Source: Amanita rubescens (lineage: Eukaryota; Basidiomycota; Agaricomycetes; Agaricales; Amanitaceae). From it: a DNA stretch of 64,000 nt. The position numbers were made by a program, and so were the translations under genes. The first letter of the stretch is position 1. Each line of letters begins with the position of its first letter. The stretch covers positions 1-64,000 of the forward strand of contig WION01000168.1 of assembly GCA_015039365.1 (NCBI GenBank), given 5' to 3'. Positions 59,536-64,000 of this stretch are shown here, piece after piece. A model generated the notes under the pieces. The model saw only the letters and a list, made by a program, of their open reading frames with translations. It was not told the DNA's origin and did not search any database.

Positions 59536-61112
59536 AGCTGAAATATAATATAATATAATATAACATTTGATTTTAATTATGGTGATCTGTGAATGTCTGA
59601 CTTGCTGGTTATCTGTTTGTATGAATGTCTAGTTATCTGGCTTGTTGGTTATCTGAACATCTGTTTATGTGAATGTCTGGTTGTCTGGTTATCTGAATAT
59701 CTGTTTATATGAATGTCTGGTTGTCTGGTTATCTGAATATCTGTTTATGTGAATGTCTGGTTGTCTGGTTATCTGAATATCCGTTTATGTGAATGTCTGG
59801 TTGTCTGGTTATCTGAATATCTGTTTATATGAATGTCTGGTTGTCTGGTTATCTGAATATCTGTTTATATGAATGTCTGGTTGTCTGATTTGTTGGTTAT
59901 CTGTTTATGTGAATGTCTGGTTGTCTGACTTGCTGGTTATCTGGCTATCTATCCTCAAACTGCCCAGTTGTCTGATTTCATGAGTGCCTGTTATCTGGTT
60001 CTATAACTATCTGGCAGCCTTGGTCTGACTCCTGTCAGGTGGTTTGAGTCTATGACTATCTGGCTCTCTACTAAATCTTGATCTGGCTGCATGATAATGT
60101 AACTGTCTGATTGTCTGGCAGTTGGATATCTGCCTGCATGAGTCTTTGAGTATCTGAGATTCTGAGAATCTGGCCATCTGGTGGTCTTATTTTCTACCTG
60201 TCTGGTAGCCTGTTGTCTATTGGCCTGACTTTCTGTTGGTCTGCTGCCTATCTGTCTGACCATCTATCATCTAAACATCTGAGTGTTTGGCTTTATAAAT
60301 CTCTGAGGTCTGATGGTCTGATAACCTGACAACCTGGCTGTTTTATGGTCTCCCTGTTTGGCTATTTGATAGCTGATTATCTGCTTATCTCACTGCTTGA
60401 CTATCTGCCTACTTGGTGGCATCTAACTGTCTGGGTATCTGATTGTCAGAATATCTAATTGCTTGATGATATGACTACATGATTTCTGAGTGTTTGTCAG
60501 TCTGCCTATCCTACTCCCTAGTAGTTTGATTGTGCATCCATCTGTTTTCTGAATATCTGGCTACCTTGTGGTTTATTGTATGAATTTCTGGATGTCCAAT
60601 AGTCTCAGATTGCTTAGCTATCTAATGGCCTAGCAGGGTGTAATTATCTGGACATTTGGTCTTCTGACTGTTTGATGGCTTGATTATCCAGCTGCCTGGT
60701 GGTCTGGCTGACACTTTGTTTGGAGGCCTTTTTGTTGGATATGTACAATTGTCTTGTAATCTCATTATCTGATATAGTTTGATAGTAAGGTGTCTGATGG
60801 CCTGGGTGTCTTGCTGTCAATTGATCTGACTGTCTTATATCTCATTGTCTGATATAGTTCAATAGTGAGTATCTGATGGCCTGGGTATCTTACTTTCAAT
60901 TTATTTGACTGTCCAACTTATTGACATGGCTCATCTACCTGACTATCTCATGGCCTTCTCACTCAATTGTCTTATTCCTTCTAGTTGCATTGTTATCTGT
61001 CCTTATGATCATAGGGCACAATGATCACATGCATGCATTACTAACTTAAGCACTAAGTGCCAAATGACCTTATGTACATATATACTGGCACTTGTCAGAC
61101 AGTGCCAGATGC
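59536..61112. repeat. Right subterminal array of the Plavaka element
   Basis: Tandem 40 bp units at about 59,600-59,900 (GAATGTCTGGTTGTCTGG, TTATCTGAATATCTGTTTAT), then looser TCTG-rich copies to about 60,960. The TGTCTG motifs are in the opposite orientation to the outer array at the left end, so the two ends are mirror-like. A TATAATATAATATAATATAAC run lies at about 59,545-59,565. Confidence 0.9.
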
Positions 61113-61140
61113 TGTCAGATTTTTACCCAATTTGCTGATG
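61113..61140 (-). repeat. Right terminal inverted repeat of the Plavaka element
   Basis: Ends ..CCCAATTTGCTGATG, the reverse complement of the left end at 32,088-32,115 with two mismatches in 28. Confidence 0.9.
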
Positions 61141-61823
61141 CATCTCACCATCACCCACTATCCTTAGCTATGGTGTGTCAGTCACTGAACATATCCTTTT
61201 GGTACGAGACTACCACACGCCGAGATGGTGTGTCTGTCACCATACTCAAGCCTTCTGGTTTTGGTGTACAACTCACCATCACCCGCTATCCTCAGCTATG
61301 GTGCGTCAGTCACTGAACATATGCTTTTGGTGTGAGACTCACCAAGCGCTGAGAAGGCGCATCCGTCACCATTCTGGCTTTGGTGTACAGCTCACCATCA
61401 CTCGCTATCCTCAGCTATGGTGTGTCTGTCACCATACTGGTGCGTCAGTCACTGAACATATGCTTTTGGTGTGAGACTCACCAAGCACCGAGATGGCGCG
61501 TCCGTCACCATTCTGGCTTTGGTGTACAGCTCACCATCACTCGCTATCCTCAGCTATGGTGTGTCTGTCACCATACTCAAGCCTTCTGGTTTCGGTGTAC
61601 GGCTCACCATCACCCACTATCCTTAGCTATGGTGTGTCAGTCACTAAACATATGCTTTTGGTGTGAGACTCACCATGCGCCGAGACGGTGTGTCCGTCAC
61701 CATGCTCAAGCCTATGCAAGACTTACTCAAGCCTTCTAGCTTTGGTGTACAGCTTACCATTATCTGCTATCCTCAGCTATAGTGCATCAGTCACCGAACA
61801 TACACCTTTGGTATGAGACGTGT
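61141..61823 (+). repeat. Right subterminal array of the KDZ element, right half
   Basis: Resumes the 119-135 bp repeat interrupted at 32,087: CTCACCATCACCCACTATCC, TCAGTCACTGAACATAT, GTGTGAGACTCACC. It starts with CA, the presumed target duplication. About five copies. Confidence 0.9.
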
Positions 61824-61850
61824 TTTATGGTCATGTGACAAAAGGCCCGC

Positions 61851-61901
61851 CGGCTGTACCCATTTTTTAGTGGTAGGCGGTTACCGTTTGGAGCCGTTTG
61901 C
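61851..61901 (-). repeat. Right terminal inverted repeat of the KDZ element
   Basis: Reads CGGCTGTACC, then TTTTTTAGTGGTAGG, CGGTTACCGTTTGGAGCCG. It is the inverted, diverged partner of 18,180-18,203 plus 19,662-19,692. Confidence 0.75.
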
Positions 61902-63864
61902 TAAGTGCTCCCTATCTGTTAGAACTACGCGGAAAGGGCTCAATTGAAGTCCAGCTGGACATGATTTCTAGAATTCATAGAGCATGATCGAACGACTTCT
62001 CCGCCACAACCGTTTATTAATATTCCGTCAACCGCTACCAACAGGTCATTTGCTCAGAGTCAGCGGAGCTTTGCTTCTTACTCGTCTGAAGCTTTCGTCA
62101 GGAGTGCAAACTCCGGTACAAAATTTGCCACCACCACCACCGCTTCGTATGTCATATCTCTGGCGTTTCCAGTGGCATCCACCCGTTCATTCGCTCATGC
62201 TGGTCTATCTAGTCCACTCAACAATAACCTGACGTTCTGGAGTGACGACTGCTTTATATCGTTCCACCTATCTGCCGCTCTACCTTTATTGCTGCGGAGC
62301 CCGTCTTTGACTCACCTACGCCCGGCCTCAGCACTTTTAGCGTGGAGAACTCCGTCGTCCCGCTAGATAACATTCTTCAATAGAGACGAAGCCGAACAAT
62401 TGCTTTTCGCCGCGTTGCTTCTGACAACGACATAATCACCAATTTAATCCACATCTACCATCCACATCCATTATCAAACGACATTAAGACGCATGGTAAG
62501 ATCACGAAACCGTCGTCTCATCCTTTTATTTATTGCCATGACAGAGAACATCAGTACTTCAACCACGGTCAACTTATACCATACGCGAACCTCGCCAATT
62601 GGGCGAAGGGCTGCTTCAACCGTCTCCTACCAACAACGTCGTTGTATCTCGACTACCATCCTTCGCTGTTCCCATGACGAGTCAGGACAGTGGCCTGGAA
62701 TCCTGCTTTCCTCGCTTCCTGATGCCGACCCTAGCACCCCCTTCGGATGCATCTTTATCAACAACCTCGCCACCATCTCCTAGGCCATGGATGACGAGCA
62801 ATTCAAGCAGAAGCAGCACTATTTGGAGCACGTGATGAGCCGGAAGACGACATTCCTAGTTCCAGACTTGTCGGCATTGAAGATTCGACGCAGAGAGAGA
62901 TGGGCCGATGAATGTCGAACTCGGGGATGAAGAACAGGATAATACCTTTGGAAACGAGGACGATATCGACCCGGCCGCGTTATCATTGACCGCCGGGTCT
63001 GGAGGCGCAATATGGAGACATGGGGCATGGTTACTATACACCACAATGGCCGGTCGCGGTCCATGACACGGATCGAAGTCAATGTCAACGAACTTGAACG
63101 AAGTAAACGTCGGCAGGAACAGGGAGAAGTAGGAAGGTTCAGGATGTGGTGGTATCGTAGAGTCTCCGCACCTGTTTCCGTTTCCGTTGTTCTAGAGCCA
63201 ACAAGAAGAGATGATGAGCCATGAAGAAGATCCGTATGCTCCTGTTTCAGCGATATGAGGAGTGGGAGGACTGCGCTTTGTCGCGCGCTGGGAGTCCTGT
63301 TACTAGTCCCACCAAGTACATTTTGTTGTCCACATTTGTGTTATGGATGCGAAGCTGCTGATCGTGATGACGCCATTGATGCAGAGCGCGTCGTTTATGG
63401 TGGGGTCAAGTGCGAGGATGGAAGGCGGTCCATGTCGGGAATGCATTGATTCTGGGGGCTCAGTGTGATAACAGGACAGAAAGTGATGGTGTTTGTGGAG
63501 CCTGAGTCCGGTACGATCTATACCAAGACGAACGGTGACAGCATGATACGGGTCCATATCTATCTATCGAACCAGTGAGGGCCAGAACTAATTGAAGTTT
63601 CTGATTATAATTTTTCGTTCGTTCAATATTCAGTCGAGACATACGATCCTTGACGGTCAACAAGATCAAAGGCCGCATCTCATCCCGAATTCACCCTCCA
63701 TCGTTATCCAGATAGCTCCAAGGCCTAGTATGCACCCAAAGATATGCGAGCACCTCGTGTTATTCAATAACGATTCATTAATACAAGTACAATCTTCCTG
63801 TTTCGTCACATCTCGTGAGTGTACACGTAGACTGTCGTCTACTTCACAAACGATCCTGCCCAGA
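61902..63864. other. Flank with unresolved Ser/Pro-rich coding-like pieces
   Basis: Plus-strand pieces look protein-like but sit in different frames: NRSFAQSQRSFASYSSEAF near 62,040-62,100; VFDSPTPGLSTFSVENS near 62,310-62,360; MDDEQFKQKQHYLEHVMSR near 62,788-62,845; an acidic NVELGDEEQDNTFGNEDD near 62,912-62,965. A possible intron lies at 62,494-62,541 (GTAAGATC to GACAG). This may be a decayed gene of the host flank. I do not recognise it, and I see no intact frame. Confidence 0.4.
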
Positions 63865-64000
63865 TCAAAATTTGAACCCTCCAGTCAAACCCATAACATC
63901 ATGCGGATCGACCCTCTCCCTCAACATGTGCAGCTTATCCACATTCGCGCCATACATATCTCTCAAAGGAGTGTCGAAGATGGCATAGTTAGGGTACAGT
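63865..64000 (-). CDS. FAD-linked (berberine-bridge-type) oxidoreductase, 3' end only
   Basis: Minus-strand frame running off the window edge, ending in TGA at 63,865-63,867. The visible 44 residues read LYPNYAIFDTPLRDMYGANV, then DKLHMLRERVDPHDVMGLTG and GFKF. This matches the C-terminal segment of BBE-type FAD oxidoreductases, which usually reads Y-x-N-Y, then YG-x-N-x-x-RL and K-x-x-x-DP-x-x-V. Such enzymes are flavoproteins that oxidise alcohols, sugars or secondary metabolites and are often secreted in fungi. The substrate cannot be told from this piece. The gene continues beyond the window. Confidence 0.8.
   Translation of the reverse strand, partial: LYPNYAIFDTPLRDMYGANVDKLHMLRERVDPHDVMGLTGGFKF

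Larger units (their letters stand above)
32088..61140. mobile_element. Giant Plavaka-type (CACTA-related) transposon, 29,053 bp
   Basis: The two ends are inverted copies: CATCAGCAAATTGGGG and AAAAATCTGACA at the left, CATCAGCAAATTGGGT and AAAAATCTGACA at the right, 26 of 28 positions equal. Both ends continue into kilobase-scale subterminal arrays of the motif AGACAATCAGAC in opposite orientations, as is usual for CACTA-type elements. A complete Plavaka transposase lies near the left end. Other content: a TET/JBP-like dioxygenase, a DUF6532-like gene, a small gene and pieces of VPS39 and WEE1. It sits inside the subterminal array of the older KDZ element. The good end match and open transposase suggest a younger insertion than its host. 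Confidence 0.85.
18180..61901. mobile_element. Giant KDZ-type DNA transposon, interrupted by two nested elements
   Basis: The two ends match in inverted orientation. The left end reads CGGTTCCAAGCGGTAAC and continues (after a small insertion) CCTACCACC, AAAAAA, GGTACAGC. The right end, reverse complemented, reads CGGCTCCAAACGGTAACC, CCTACCACT, AAAAAA, GGTACAGC. Inside are a KDZ transposase gene, three accessory genes and subterminal tandem arrays. Removing the nested 1,450 bp and 29,053 bp elements leaves about 13.2 kb. KDZ elements are known from agaricomycetes. I find no clear target duplication, so the exact outer base at each end is uncertain by several positions. The transposase is damaged, so this copy is probably not autonomous. 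Confidence 0.75.

Noticed and set aside
58983..59537. 184-residue plus-strand ORF, very rich in Ser, Pro, Leu and Phe
   Set aside because: Pyrimidine-rich low-complexity tract; the reading reflects composition and the two other plus frames are equally open.
32088..61140. Idea that the 31.5 kb and 61.2 kb arrays are long terminal repeats of one retroelement
   Set aside because: The arrays are halves of one tandem repeat in the same phase, inverted terminal repeats lie inside them, and no reverse transcriptase or integrase is seen in between.
61092..61739. Overlapping plus-strand ORFs with repeated HHHPLS..FWCETH sequence
   Set aside because: Reading frames through the 119-135 bp subterminal repeat; the same pattern appears at 31,602-31,993.

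Overview
The window is from a basidiomycete fungus, most likely an agaricomycete. The genes carry many short GT-AG introns (about 45-60 nt). The mobile-element families are those typical of mushroom genomes: a KDZ transposase with its cysteine clusters, a Plavaka (CACTA-related) transposase and a TET/JBP-type dioxygenase. No tRNA, rRNA or CRISPR was seen.

Left part (1-18,180). After 3 kb without a convincing gene (but with a large diverged inverted repeat) there is a small four-exon gene of unknown function and a possible small Cys-rich coiled-coil gene. Then comes a tandem family of TKL-like protein kinases, repeated as units of about 5 kb that include intergenic DNA. Copy 3 (13,131-16,708) reads intact for about 950 residues: six copies of a helical module of about 100 residues, one module per phase-0 exon, followed by a kinase domain and a tail with basic micro-exons. 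Copy 2 has the same architecture but a broken activation segment. Copy 1 is two kinase fragments fused, without modules. A fourth C-lobe relic lies at about 11.7 kb.

Middle and right part (18,180-61,901). I interpret this as nested transposons. The outer one is a KDZ-type element with long diverged terminal inverted repeats (about 18,180 and 61,901). It holds a 3 kb minisatellite, three accessory genes (acidic/coiled coil; RNase H1 N-terminal-like domain; Zn-knuckle/coiled coil) and a KDZ transposase with a nonsense codon and frameshifts. Its left terminal repeat is split by a 1,450 bp hAT-like element (17 bp inverted repeats, perfect 8 bp target duplication) carrying a decayed crinkler/kinase-like gene. 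Its right subterminal repeat array is split by a 29,053 bp Plavaka element (32,088-61,140). That element has matching terminal repeats, a probable CA target duplication, large subterminal repeats at both ends and an apparently intact transposase.

The Plavaka element carries an apparently intact TET/JBP-like 2-oxoglutarate/Fe(II) dioxygenase, a DUF6532-like gene, a small divergent gene, and broken copies of two host genes: the vacuolar tethering protein VPS39 and the mitotic kinase WEE1. This suggests a large, possibly still mobile, gene-capturing element that landed in an older, dead one.

Right flank (61,902-64,000). About 2 kb of unresolved sequence is followed by the 3' end of a berberine-bridge-type FAD oxidoreductase on the minus strand.

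Exon boundaries were worked out by eye from splice signals and reading-frame phase. Family names come from recognising motifs; no database search was run.
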